Source: Tamarix chinensis
Lineage: Eukaryota > Streptophyta > Magnoliopsida > Caryophyllales > Tamaricaceae
Length of the DNA: 64,000 bases
Assembly (NCBI GenBank): GCA_030549775.1
Contig: CM060172.1
Coordinates: 52,379,942-52,443,941, forward strand
Direction of reading: 5' to 3'
Of the stretch, positions 12,000 to 24,737 are shown in pieces. Numbering within the stretch: position 1 is the stretch's first letter; every line of letters begins with the position of its first letter. Below the pieces are notes generated by a model. The model saw only the letters and a program-made list of their open reading frames with translations, was not told where the DNA came from and made no database searches. Both the position numbers and the translations under genes were made by a program.

Positions 12000-13440
12000 T
12001 CATCTTTAGTGTTTTCCCCCTTCAAAACCTCAAACCCAAAAATCTTAACCTCCATCATTGTAAGCACTATAGATGTCCTAAATTATGAATCCATGACAAC
12101 ATTCTCCTTACCATCCACATGTATGGTTGAGAACATAAAACTTTGTAAGAAATTGATCCAATTTACATGTCTTGGACTCACTTACTTTTGACCATGTAAA
12201 TTAATCAAGTTTTCATGATTTGGATGAAGATTAAAAGTCTTAGGCCTCAAATAATGGCTCTATATCTCTGAACATTAAATAATAGCATAGAATACCTTAT
12301 CATATGTTGAAGAGTTGAGATGTGCTTCATTCAACTTCCCATTGAAGAATGCAATTACTCACCTTTCTTGAGATAGAAGTCTTGTAATAGTTACACCATT
12401 TACATCACAAGTTAATTCCAATAATTTATCAAAGCTAGCTAAAAAAAGTATCAGTGCATTGGTAAGATCAATCTTCAAGTCTTAAAAAGCCTTTGTTGCA
12501 TGATAATTCCATGGAAACGTCTATTATTTATAACTTGTAAAATAAGATCTACAATAGAAGAAAAATATTTGATGAACCTCTTATAAAATGATGAAAATAC
12601 ATGAAAAATTTGAACCTCATGGACATTAGAAGGATTTTTTCATGTTTGAATAGCTTCCCCCTTTAAAGGATCGACTTTAATTTCATCTCCACTGACAATT
12701 TAACCAAGAAATATCACACCCTTCATCATGAAACAATACTTCTCCTTCTTACCATAAAATTTCACCTCCCTTAACTTGCCAAATAATTTATTCAATTTTT
12801 TTAATATGTTTGAACGTATTTTTTCTATATACCAAAATATAATCAAGGTATATAATAGCAGAAACTCTAAGGAATGGTTTAAGTACCTTGTTCATCAATC
12901 TCATGAAAGAAATAGGTGAATAGAATAATTCAAATGCCATCACAAACCACTCAAATAAATCATAATTAGTTTTAAAAGTATTCTTACATTCATTCCTTTT
13001 CCTCATTATAATTGTTTTTATAGTAACTCCTAAGATCAAGCTTATAAAACACCATTACTCTATATAACCAATCTAACACATCTTCCAATAACGGTATAGG
13101 AAATATATACTTGATAGTAGTATTGTTGAAACCTATAAAATAAATGCAAATCCTCCAAGAACCATCCTTCTTAGACACCAATAAAGTCAGAATACTAGAA
13201 TAACTCATACTCTTATGAACATAGCCTCTATCCAAGAACTATTACATTTGTCTTTGCAGCTCTGTAGATTCTTCATGATTATATATATTAGCTATTTTCT
13301 TTACCAATGGATTTCTTAGAATAATACCAATGGATTTCTATATACCTCTTAAAGGAGATTATCCAGATGGAAACACTTTAAGGAAGACATGTTCATACTC
13401 TTTCAAAACTTGTTACAATCTCATATCTAAATTAGAACTA
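12000..13440 (-). pseudogene. Reverse transcriptase and RNase H of G1, degenerate
   Basis: The RT fingers/palm part reads MDRGYVHKSMSYSS, LLVSKKDGSWRIC and FYKLDLRSYY (13235-12990). A frameshift follows, then CKNTFKTNYDLFEW, FMRLMNKVL and the polymerase box at 12839-12850. That box reads YLDY in place of YxDD, so one catalytic aspartate is lost. Connection and RNase H traces follow (for example FHVFSSFYKRF, then TYDKVFYAII) in several frames down to about 12200. A tail that leads to INT (GFHELFEFFKK-like) is also visible. A product is impossible. Confidence 0.85.
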
Positions 13441-13679
13441 TTACCATATGAAGGTTCTTTTACCACCAAAGTATATTATACCATGGATTGTTCTTAAAGG
13501 AATAATGATTCAAATGGTACCTTATTAATTAGATTCTCAGTCATGACTTCATCACCATTGGTTTATATCTTTTCCAAGCCATTATCATCCAAACTAGGCT
13601 TTAGTTTGGAATTATTTTTACCTTTTCTCACCACATATTCATTAAAAAATCCATCATGTGTATCCTCCCTATAAAATTT

Positions 13680-13990
13680 CTAGGATTTGCCCAAAAAATA
13701 TATGACAAGAATCTATAGGTAGAATATTACATAAAACATCATCATAATAACTTCCAATTTAAAAAGAAATTAGTGTTTCACTTGTTACCTATACACCCTT
13801 ATCCTTGTAGAGCCATTGAAGTGAATATGGTCTTGGATGTTTTGAAGCCTTCAAACCAAGCTTGTTTATCATCTCTTCACAAGAAATATTTGTATAAGAT
13901 TCACTTTAATTGATGACCCTACACACCTAATCTATGACTTCGCATTTGATCTTGAAGATCTTACCTCTTTGAATTGGTTGAGGTTGTGGT
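13680..13990 (-). pseudogene. Aspartic protease of G1, degenerate
   Basis: Reads NISCEEMINKLGLKASKHP and then RPYSLQWL, the C-terminal two-thirds of a gypsy protease, followed by a VLCNILPIDSCHI-like end. The catalytic Asp-Ser-Gly is not recognisable. The place where it should be reads DESYTN-like in a broken frame. Confidence 0.72.
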
Positions 13991-14089
13991 TGTGTTTAAA
14001 TCATCATTTTCAAGACAATGAAATCTTACCTCCTCCTCACAGGTGTTTTATACTCCATCACTTTATTCCTCTAAGTCCTTATCATCCTC

Positions 14090-15110
14090 ATATTGCTTCA
14101 TGCTAGCTATATCTCTCAAAATTAATGCTTCTTGTTTGGAAAATCTCAAGCATAAAGAAAATTTCATCTATATTTGAAACATTTCTTGGCCACTTTATTA
14201 ACCACCTTTTCCATACCTTTATCTTCATGACTTAACCTATTTCTATCCTCCTTAACATTCAACATAGTGGTAGATGGATTTGAATTTGATGGAGGATTCT
14301 AATTATATTTCAAATTTGAGGCATTTTTTGATGGGTTTAATCGCTTAAATTTCTTCTCAAACTTGATTGCAAGCTTTGCCAAATATTCAAACATATCATA
14401 AGGATACACCTCCTCCTTCTCTCTAATATTTATATTAAGCCTTATAAAAAATATAGCACATCTTTTCTCTTCTCTTTCATGAATATCTTTTCTCTTCTAT
14501 TTCTTACACATCACATATAAAAGATAATATTTAAAACTCTTTAATATACTATTCAACTCTAAGAAAACCTTGTTAGTGTTTTCATATATATAAAGTTATC
14601 TTGCTTAAATTTTCAAGGCATAAATTTTATTCTCATATTTTTTTTCAAAATTTCCTAGGATTTGATTTCTATTTTCCTTCTCTTTCCCTCTTACTTTTCA
14701 TTCTATCATACCATAATCTAGAAGATATTTCTAACTTCAACTTTGCACCTTCTTTCACCACCAAAAGTCTTTATATACAAAAATAGTAGTTTGTAACCAT
14801 TAAAGAAAAGAATTGGGATCAAGAGTAATGTTAAATTCAATAAGCTAAAATATAAGGCTCTTTTATCCATCGTATTGTGATCTTATTATTGTAGGATCAT
14901 GTCTCCTATAGTCCTCTACACTAGTCTCTTCTCATTTTTCTAAAGGATCATACATTATTGATATTCTTCTCCTATTTTGATCATTATATTGATCTATATG
15001 ATCAAAATTTGGTTCTCATGATCCTAGAACTTTAGAAGCCTCCATCCTCTTCAAACATTGAGCCATAGCTTGAAGTTTCTCCATTAACAAACTCATAGCC
15101 ACCTCCATGG
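14090..15110 (-). pseudogene. gag of G1, degenerate
   Basis: The first Met (15109 region) opens MEVAMSLLMEKLQAM, a short coiled-coil-like start typical of this gag type. Only scattered capsid motifs follow (NMRIKFMP corresponding to the usual MRKRFVP, and YLAKLAIKFEKKFKR). A zinc knuckle near 14180 has lost its second cysteine (CFKY). Many stops. Assignment rests on colinearity with the better preserved G0 gag. Confidence 0.68.
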
Positions 15111-15308
15111 ATTAAATAAATTTTCCACTTTGATATGCACCAAAAGAGTGATAGGTTACATCAACGAACATCAATATGCCCCTAGTATATTATTTGTATA
15201 CCCTTTGTTATGAGACCTTGAAATTATCTTAAGGTAAAAGTGATATCTTGAATGCATCTTGAAGAGATAACTGGATCTTAGTCTAATAGAATGTACTATA
15301 TCAAACTA

Positions 15309-15321
15309 GGCTCTAATACCA
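15309..15321 (-). other. Primer-binding site of G1
   Basis: Minus strand TGGTATTAGAGCC, one change from the initiator tRNA-Met site. It lies at the expected spot between the gag leader and the LTR. Confidence 0.8.
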
Positions 15322-15325
15322 AAAC

Positions 15326-15994
15326 TAATGCGTAGTAGAATATTAAATTGGGATCTATGTAGATAAATGTATTCATTGGTGAGAAATGAAGATGGTGGAA
15401 CATTGATGTTGGTTTTATGTTAGTAGTGAGTTTTATTGTGAAGATAATTAGGATGGTGAAAATTGAATATTAGGGTTAGGAAGAGAATTTTATGGTTTGA
15501 TGGAGGTGATTAGTGATTGAGGATAGAGATGGATGGGAGATCGGAATGGATTTATTATTAATTAGAAAGATAGATCTTCATTCTAATTTAAAAAGGAAAA
15601 AAGTAGATGGTTTTAATGTTTATAACTCACATATATAAGATCATTATTAAGAAGAACTCTTATAGGTTTTAATGTAAGAAAAACACCATACAACTTATAT
15701 AGCTTTCACATGCTAACACCTTCTTACTATGATATTTCCTTAATTATCTACATTAAAAATAATGAAAAGGATAATATATAAACCAACTATGAAGGCTAAT
15801 ATACACAACTAATTACAAATAAATTATGTATTTTAAAGTAAACAAAATATTAACTAATTAATAACACACCAATCATAATTAACTAAAATAATTAATAAAA
15901 AGCACCATAAAATAAGCCCATGTAGCTCCATGAACACATGATTAAGTAAAATAATTAAGCATGGTATTAAAATACACCTATAACATCTTCATCA
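15326..15994 (-). repeat. Probable 5' LTR of G1
   Basis: Begins four bases beyond the primer-binding site. On the plus strand its first bases are TAATGCG, probably decayed from TGATG. The outer end is placed at a TCATCA near 15994, about 670 bp away, but a longer LTR cannot be excluded. Confidence 0.5.
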
Positions 15995-16059
15995 ACAAGC
16001 TTTCGCCATAACTAAACATGCAACCATCTATTGTGCCTCAAATTTGTAGAGTATATTCT

Positions 16060-17040
16060 GTTGGAAAAGGAATATTAGTTTAGTGATTAAGAATGCTAAA
16101 TCATGGTCATCTACTCCTATATCTCTTAGTCTTAAAAGTTTTATGCCACTCATCCCCTTTTCTAATTCTCATTTAATGATAACCAATTCCCAAGTTAGTC
16201 TTTGAGAAGATCCTTTATCCATAAAGCTCACATAAAATATCATATAATCTTGGCATAGTAAATTTGTATTTTATTGTGATATTGTTACTTTACCTTAAAT
16301 AAATCCACATCCTCCATGTTTTATCCTTTTTAGATACCATTAAGGTTGGAACATGACATAGAATCATGTTCTTCCTTACATAGCCTTGTCCAAAAACTCT
16401 TTAATTTTCCTTTGAAGATCCTTGGATTCTTCAAGATTGCATTGATAAGATCATTTGCTTAAAATAAAACACATGGAATGAAATCAATATCATGCTTAGA
16501 GCTCTTCCAAGAACACATCACTAAACTCTTTTAGCAACTTGGTAAAGCTCAAATTATGATTTGTTGTCTTTCCTTGTTGTGTTTCTTCTTTCAGAAACAA
16601 TGCATTACAAACCCATTTTTCCTTGATAATTTCTAATATATCTTCCTCTTAGAGAAACAAACTCTCAAACTTGGAATTATTTTCTAGCTTAATGGGTTCA
16701 ATAGTAAGCTGAAAAATGGGTTTTAACTTGAACTTCTTTTTCCCCTTGTACATCTATTACTTAGTGATAACTCCACATGAGAGACTTACCTATCATATTT
16801 CCATGGCCATCCAATTAAGATGTATCCATTGATAATATGTCATATAAAACATCATCAACATAATTACCAATTTTATAAGTAATAATGACTTGTATAGAAA
16901 CTCTTACACATTTAACTTTTTTGAGCCATTGTAGAGAATAAGTTCTATGGCATTTAATGATCTTCAAGCCAAGTGGAATCATTTAAATTTCACCTAAACC
17001 TAATCCTAGGTGATTAGTATTCTAAATTGATACTAATTCT
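16060..17040 (-). pseudogene. Protease C-terminus and RT N-terminus of G2, degenerate
   Basis: The protease part reads MIPLGLKIIKCHRTYSLQWL and VDDVLYDILSMDTS. The RT part reads NLEESKDLQRKIKEFLDKAM and then KHGGCGF-type and FSKTNLGIGYH traces, ending near RIRKGDEWHKTFKTK at about 16115. This is the order and spacing of a gypsy pol N-terminal half. Stops and frameshifts throughout. Confidence 0.72.
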
Positions 17041-17044
17041 TTAA

Positions 17045-19549
17045 GCATGAAATTAAGCCTAACTCTAACCCTAAACTTCCTCGTTTTCTGTTCCATTATT
17101 CTTTTCTCCCTTATTCTCCTATAATTTATCTTTTCTTCTTTCTTAAGACTGTCATTCTCAACCTATTTTGTCTCAATTTGGTCACTCAAACCAACAAACT
17201 AAACTATAACCAAACCTTCACTCTATCCTTATCACCACCCTTCATTTAAGGGATTTTCATAACAAGTTCCCCATTCTCTACGTTTTGCACATGCCTCTAA
17301 CCTACACACATTCTATTTTCTTAACTCATTCATGCTAACCATTTATTTTTCCACCCTCAATCCATATACTCCATTTTCCATACATCCTTCCACCATTTAT
17401 TACTCCACTAATCTAAGTATTGATATATTTTCTATGCTGTAACTCTATTTTTTCATTTTAGTCCCCATAGTTCAACTAGTTTTGTGCACCAAGATCTACT
17501 GAAAATGATGTATATAACATAGCTCCACCATCCTCAACCTAGTCTCCTCATGTTTTATCCCTTTGGTAGCACAAGAAGCTCATGCAACCACCCCATTCTA
17601 GCCCTATATTCGGTCTTCTTCATATAGTAGCAATACCAGGAACATTACCCAACCTTCATGTAGTAATGAGCCACCACCACCACATTGCATCCCCTCACTA
17701 ACATGGGGACCTCACTTTTTTCCCCTCCACTTTTGGGAGTAGCTCATATATCTGAGCCCTCCAAATGCATCTCCCACATGCAAATATCAGACTTCTCTCT
17801 CTATTTTTTTAGTTCTTTCTCTTTTTGGTTCTCCTTTACCTTACCTTACCTTTTTTATTTTTCCTGGATTATAACCATGGGTGATCTTTTAGTGTTCTTG
17901 AAGGAGGAAACTTAAGTCTTTGTTCTTACTTAGACATTAGTGACATTTGGATAAGGATACAAGGTTAGAAAAAGGTTTTGATGTTTTATGTTAATTGTAT
18001 GCTATATATGCTAGCATAGTTAGATTTATTGAAATCATTTAGTTAATGTGATATCATGTTCATGTTATATCATATTAAGGAAGTTTTATTGTTATGTAAA
18101 TTATGAGCATTATGTGATATTGTTTGTTGTAAGCCTTAACTAATAACCCTAAGCATGTTGGTATGATCTATCATTTTAAATTGAGTAAAGAGAATGGGTA
18201 ATAAATATGTTTGAGTATTATGGTGATGAAATATGCTATGGAGGAGAAGTTAATAATATTGATACTTATAGAGTTTGGTGATATAATATGGTAGCTCCTA
18301 ATCTTAATGGTATTTTGATCATTTCAAGAATGTTGTGGGAAGAATGATTATGGCATGCTTATCATTGAGGATTGTATAATTTTTTTTCCTATTATGCATG
18401 GTCGAAAATAGGTTTAGTATCACATAATTAACCTAAAAATATATATTTGAGATGTTTAAACAACTTTGGGGTATTTTGGAAATTGGGTTAATAACAGAAT
18501 TTCAACACAATCTGAAGTATCATTAGGTCAAAATATTCTAATTTTGTTATGTGAAATGCTTGGCTAATCTATAGGTAGCATAGGCCTAATAAAATGTAAA
18601 AATGATTGAAATTAGGAATAGTAACCATAAAGAAATGCTCATTATTGCATGTGCAACATGTTAGAGTTAGACCTTAATTTTATGATATATTGTTAATAAT
18701 GACCTTTTAGGATGTTTTACTAAATTTTTTTGGAAGAAAATTCTGATGCAGAGAGTTATGCATGTGTATGAAATTAGGGTTGTAGATGGTTATAGTGGTC
18801 CTTCCCCTTAGGGAATAACCCAAATATCTTCTAGTTGTATTTTATGTGACCTGCATATTTGTGATAACCCTTCATGACATTATCAATATAACCCATAATC
18901 ATATAATTCATCAATATTTAAAGTGAAAGATCACATGGTTCATGACCTATCACACCAATCTGTTGTACCAAACAAGAAATCCTCTAATTTTTTAATTAAT
19001 GTACATTTTTAGTGCTTCCACTTGACTACGTGTGTTAAGTATTTCCTTTATTGTGAATTTAATGTTACCTTACTCAATATACAAGTGTCTACCATCCTTT
19101 TTATAAGTGTTACTCATTCCCGTGAGTAGATGACCCAAGGTTTGATGTGCAAGTTGTTGAATATTGCCTTAATGATTTTTATACATATGAAACACTTCAT
19201 GTAGAGGATTCATTATATCTATTAGAGTTAGGGGGTAGAGTCAATATTAACTAGTAGCTATCATTTTTTCTATATACCTTTTGGAATTTTAGATCCATTG
19301 GATCTTTTTTTTAAAAATATATATTTTTCTTATGTTGTACTTAAAGTCGAATCTCCAAACTCTTATATAAGATGTATGAAATATCTCTTTCATTCTTTGC
19401 TCATCTTATTTTAACTTGTAAACGTTTGCCCTTATATTTGTTATAACAATGTTATGGTAAGCTATAGTCATATTAAGTATGGTTTTAATAACTAATTATC
19501 TTAATATTACTCTTCCAAAAAATATAGTAGTATTTTTTGGGGTATTACA
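17045..19549 (+). repeat. Long LTR E inserted in gypsy G2
   Basis: Ends TTTTGGGGTATTACA at 19549. Internal stretches at 18600-18690 and 19100-19160 match L2 and other long LTRs of this window. G2 gag sequence starts directly after it and G2 protease directly before it, so it landed inside G2. Start is approximate: no clean TGTAACACC or TSD partner of CCAAT could be found. Confidence 0.62.
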
Positions 19550-20820
19550 CCAATATTTTTCACCATCTATTCACAATATTGGTGCATTAGAAACTATCAA
19601 TATGCACACTTTGTTTATTTGAGCTAAAGAAGATCATGGATGCACTTATAAAACTCTATGACCAATGCATCACTCTTAGTCATCTTTTATATAAGAATAT
19701 TTTACACCATTGCTCTCTTCATCCTTTAAAACATAATCATTATTAATGCATAACTCTATAATTGAAATCTATCTCAAATTTAACGTCTTCTAATTATTAA
19801 AATCCGTATAAAATTGTTCATAACCTCTACACATAAAGCATTACTTTCTAACCATATCTGTCATATTTGCCTCTCTCTTCTTCATTATGCCTTCGCTTCT
19901 ATTTCTCTCTAAATTTGAATTATTACTTGAATATGTCTTGTGAGGTGTAGAATATAATGGCTTGGACTTGACCATAGCTTACTTTAAATTGATTCTCAAA
20001 TTTTAGAGATTATTTAACCAATTAGTCTTGGGTTTAGTAGATGTATACTGTTATCTTCTCTCTTGTGTTCCAATTGAGGCCTCCAAGAAATATTACTTAA
20101 ACTCTCTTAGGAAAACTTCCTCTTAAGATGTTTCTTCATATTCTCTCATGATCTACTCTTCTCTTGTCCTTATATTTCACAATTCCTCTTTCATTTTGTA
20201 AGATAAGTTCAATGAAACTTTTTGAGATTTAAAGTTGCTAGTGTGCACCTCTTTTCATCATCAAGCTATTTGAATCAACAAATAAATTCCTCTATTATTT
20301 ATTATAACTCTAAATAACCTTTGGGGTTCATATTACTTTCAAATTAAGGAAGATCAAATCAAATATATTTTTTTCCCATCAAGATAACTCTTCCTTTTTA
20401 ATGACCCATGCGTAAAATTATTCCCAACAAGTTCTTCATCTTCTTCTTGAATATGGTTATGCATAAGAGGTGGCATGTGATTTTCTCTCCTATATGTAAT
20501 CTTCCTTATGCCTCTAAATCTTAATTTCATGTCTCTGTATGGTTAGACAAGTCCTCTTAAATTATAAATTATTACACTCATTGCCACTACAAAGTGTCGT
20601 TGCATTTGTGCCACTTGTCATCCTTTTCCATATTTGTATTTTTTTAGGGTTCCTTCAAAAAAATTCTTCTTTGATGTAGGATTAAAATGATTAAGTTTAA
20701 AGGATTTTTGATTGAATCTTTATAGAATCTTGATGAGTTATGATAGAATTATTGAATTTGAATGAAAACTTTAACTTTAATGGTGAATCTTTTTTTAGCA
20801 TGTGATATCTCTGAAATAAG
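19550..20820 (-). pseudogene. gag of G2, degenerate
   Basis: Recognised from its C-terminal part. The zinc knuckle starts CFMCRGYEQFYTDF (19799-19840), in which the His and last Cys are replaced, and is followed by an acidic DYVLKDEESN tail as in intact relatives. Upstream frames are badly broken. The ATG is not identifiable. Confidence 0.62.
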
Positions 20821-20823
20821 CAA

Positions 20824-20836
20824 GGCTTTGACACCA
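20824..20836 (-). other. Primer-binding site of G2, decayed
   Basis: Minus strand TGGTGTCAAAGCC, two transitions from the initiator tRNA-Met site. It is positioned just before the gag leader. Confidence 0.65.
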
Positions 20837-21550
20837 TTTTTTTTTATAGAAGAAGATGATTGATGAAATTTGGTGATTAGGGTTTACATTTTAGGGTTGG
20901 GATTTTAGTATGATTTGGTTTGGATTTGTGGGGGATGAATGGTAGTTTTAATGTTTATAATAAATTCTTTAATATCAAGATTAATGGGGGTATAGGTGAT
21001 GATGGTAACTATTGATAAAGATAAGGGTTAAGGTTAGGGTTTTAATGATGAAAAAGATTATGATTCTATGTGATTGAATGTGTGTGTGTGGGATTTGGTG
21101 ATGGGAGATGAGTGTGAGGGTATTTTCATGTTAAATTAACACAAAATATTTACTAATTAAATCACAACATATTAAGTAGATAAATCTTGATTATGATTCA
21201 CCAAGAAATCATAAATAATGAAAAACTCACAAAAAGAATTAAGGAATATTTAACTAGATTTAATTACAATATAAAATTGAACATTGATCACATCCCATTT
21301 AATTAACTTGATTTAAACCTCATTAATTTTAATCTTCCATATACAAGATAAACTAAAACATAAAAGACAAATCACGCAAACATCTATCCTTAGTAAGATA
21401 AAATTGTACTAATGAATTAACTAGCTAATATCTAACTAATTATGCTAATTATGGCAAATCCCCATGAGCATATACACATACCCTATGTGTAAGGAATGTG
21501 TTTTATTAAACTCTACATCTTGTCTCTTAAGTCTCACTCTAATACATGGT
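20837..21550 (-). repeat. Probable 5' LTR of G2
   Basis: Follows the decayed primer-binding site. The outer boundary is a guess from the usual LTR size in the neighbouring gypsy copies. No terminal pair seen. Confidence 0.35.
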
Positions 21551-22249
21551 TAAATAAGTAATCACTTTATTTGGCTCAATTATGCCAGTTTTAGCTAATT
21601 CTTCAACTAAGCGAAAAACAATTACCTATAAATTTAAGTAAACCAACCCTTCATATATAGGTTTTGTTTGGACCTTGTATAACCTTTGACAATGTACCAA
21701 AATATTGGCCATAATCCTTTATTAAACTTATCATTTACTCTCTTACAACATATCACCCATTCTATTCACTTTCCATTACCCTTTGGTTTGCAAGAAAACC
21801 TAAAAATCTAACCTCTCCCCTCTCTCTCCTCTTAATTTTAAATCCATTAATGGTTATAGGATATTTGAATTTTCTTCTTAACTCTTATCCAATTTCAATT
21901 ATTCACTTTTCTCCTTTATCTCTTATTTTTTTCTCCTTGTTCTTGAGTTTTGCTTTCTTCTTACCTTACTTTTACAACCACTAAACCTCCCTCTTTTTTT
22001 ATCCATATTTTCTTTCCTTCCTTTCTTCTAATATTTTTAATTTAAATCTAATATTAATTTCTTTTACGAAAAAGTGAATGATGATTCATTGATTAATGAA
22101 GTGTTCAACGTTGCTTAAGCTAATGTATTTCAAGATAAGGGTTTCTGTTTTACTCTCTTTAATATCATTTTTATATTCTACTCCATTATTATTTTTCATT
22201 AACTTATAAACCTATCTTGTATTAGGTTCTCAAATTGGAGATGAAGTTT

Positions 22250-23250
22250 CTTAGGAGTATTCTTGCTTCAGAGATTGGTATCATCTACATAAAACTCTAT
22301 ACTTCTCCAAATTTGGAATTTGAGCCATGTATTGTATTGTATTTTCAATGATATCATCATTTAGTTTATAATATCATGATTTTATCTAAAAAATCCTATT
22401 GATATTGGAGCATCATAATCTTTCTCTTCTACTATTGGAGGTCAAGAGTTAGCATACTTTAAGATGGTACCAATTGTTATTGAAACTCATAGTGCTAATT
22501 CTAATACTAGTAATGCTAATGTTTTATTGAGTAATTCTTGTGGGCATTATATATGTTCGAAAAAAGAATAATTCACCAAATACATCTACTATACAAGACA
22601 ATGACAAGATAAGAGTTATAAAGTTGCATAAAAGACAAATCTACAAGACAAGAAGCTTAATTACATGGTTATTGTATGTATTCCATGATTAGGGTTTTAT
22701 TTAGCTTTCATATTTTATGTAAATTTTGTAATGCCTTATAACTTATAATTTTATATTATTATAAGTATAATATAGGCGTGTAGTACATTGGTTTAATTCT
22801 TTATTTAACTAGGCTAATCTAACTAGTTAAAGCCAGTTAGGTTGGGCTTGGTTAGTAAAGAAAAACTAAGGCCATCATGTACATTAATATGAAGATCAAG
22901 TTGAATAAAATATAATAATTTTCAAAATGATTCCTTCCTCTTCAAGTGAGTATTATTGAGATTTTTTGTATTTTTCTCTAGAGAAAACTTTGTGATTTCT
23001 CTTTATAATTGATTTATTCTTGAGTGAAGATCAAACTTAAATCGTGGAGCTTTGTTGAAAACTACCTCCTTAACTAAGCACCACATCATCTTCAAGAACA
23101 ATTTCTACTCCAAGAAGTAAGAAAAAATATCATTCATTGAGAAAGAATAATCACTCCATTTTCTGCCACATCACCTATATTATTGCATTATCTATGGTTT
23201 TATAAATTATTCATCCAAAGAAGAATATGCCTTATTTAAGCCATGCTAGG
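22250..23250 (+). repeat. Possible Ty1/copia-type LTR fragment
   Basis: The composition resembles R-U5 regions of copia LTRs, with short pyrimidine runs and a segment like AATCGTGGAGCTTTGTTG near 23040. No terminal repeats, primer-binding site or coding traces confirm it. Confidence 0.22.
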
Positions 23251-24737
23251 TATTTTATTTATGAGCATGATAATTATTCATTATTATTTTTAAGAAATAT
23301 TTTTTAGATTATTTATCATGTGTTTAAGTATTATTATAAAGATTATGGTGTAGAGTAAAATTATAGACATTTTTTCCCTTGGTGGTTTTAGCCTATTGGC
23401 ATTTGATGATATTTAAGTTGATTCAATTTATGTTAATTATATCATGAGTTTGGTAGTGTGTGGATGATTGTGTGTGACTTTAGTGTAATTTGAATTAAGC
23501 TTATTTATGATAAATAATAAGGTGTAATAATCCATCAAAATAAAATTGCCATTTAAGTGAGTTTTTGTAAAATCTGAGTATACCATTATGCGTATACAAT
23601 ATTTTACTTAAAAATTTACATATAGTATGTTAGGTTTTGGAATTATATGGGTTAAGTAATTCTTTTTTTGCAACATTTAACTTGTTTTAGGTGATTAGGA
23701 GAAAATTGGTCAATATACGTGAATTTTGGAAATTTGAGTTTGTGTGAGTGGTAATATAGTGAAATTATCATAATTGTAATAAGTATCTTGCTTGAATTAG
23801 TCATGATTAACCTTGGTTGAACTATTAACTGAAAATGCCTTATAATGCACTTAGAAATCCAATGAACATAATTATCATTTAATTCATAAACTTGTGAGTT
23901 TAAATTATACCTTTAGGTTAATGATTTTGAATATGATGATTTTTAGTAAGACCTTAGGTTTAGTGAGTTTTTGATCCTTATTGATGATTTTATAATTTGT
24001 TTATAAATTAAGATTTTTACAAGGGTGTTATATATTTTTAATAGTGGAGTGTCTTCCCTAGTCCTCGATGGTCTTCTAAATGCCTTATTTACTATATTGT
24101 GTGTATATGAAATGTTTTACTTAAATAACGATGTTATAATTATACTTGCATGATTAATTAATAATTTTTGGAAATAATTCAATGATAAATAATACATCAT
24201 AATAAAAAGTGGTAATGGAATATAAATGAATGGTTTAAGTGCCTTGTTTACTATTATATGAAAGTGAAATGTTAACCTTAAGTTGTTATATGGGTGTGGC
24301 TAATACCATCTAATATGATATTAATATTTAGAGTGAAATATCACATGAGTGAGGACTAAACAAGTCAATTACTGATTAATGACAAGATTTTACCAGAACT
24401 AGAGTAGCCCTAAATCTTCCTTCTACTAGTCATCATCATAGAAGCATAGGGGATACAAGTACATAAGGATTAGGTATCTAGTTGTGGATTTAGGAGGTTA
24501 TCCCTTGAGTACTTTTTTATTCCCTTCCTTGCAGTTATAGTGTATTGTGCCATCATTTATAAATAATGGAGGTCATATTCTCAAAGTTATTAAGTGAATG
24601 AAACATATGATCACCTAAATGTGGGCTTTAACATGGAATTTCCTTTGAGCATCTTGTATCATAATTAATATTATCATTTGTGACATTTATTGTTATTACA
24701 TTCTATATTATGTTATATGCATGAACTTATTTGTCGT

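Larger units (their letters stand above)
10685..15994 (-). mobile_element. Ty3/gypsy retrotransposon G1, heavily decayed
   Basis: On the minus strand the order is probable 5' LTR, primer-binding site, gag, PR, RT, RNase H, INT and a 3' LTR remnant. All domains are recognisable in fragments across many stops and frameshifts, and CpG is scarce. The 3' LTR is cut at 10684, where the L2 LTR ends. The 5' end abuts the RT fragment of G2, suggesting G1 integrated into the RT of an older relative. The right boundary (a TCATCA at 15989-15994) is approximate. Confidence 0.8.
16060..21550 (-). mobile_element. Ty3/gypsy retrotransposon G2, 5' part, split by LTR E
   Basis: From right to left: probable LTR (about 21550-20837), primer-binding site, gag (20820-19550), the nested LTR E, then protease and the first part of RT, where it stops against G1. 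The gag and protease remnants are in the correct order and spacing once LTR E is removed. RNase H and INT are not found in the window. Confidence 0.68.

Noticed and set aside
17685..17915. Open frame of 76 codons
   Set aside because: Ser/Phe/Pro-rich translation of a pyrimidine-rich LTR stretch.
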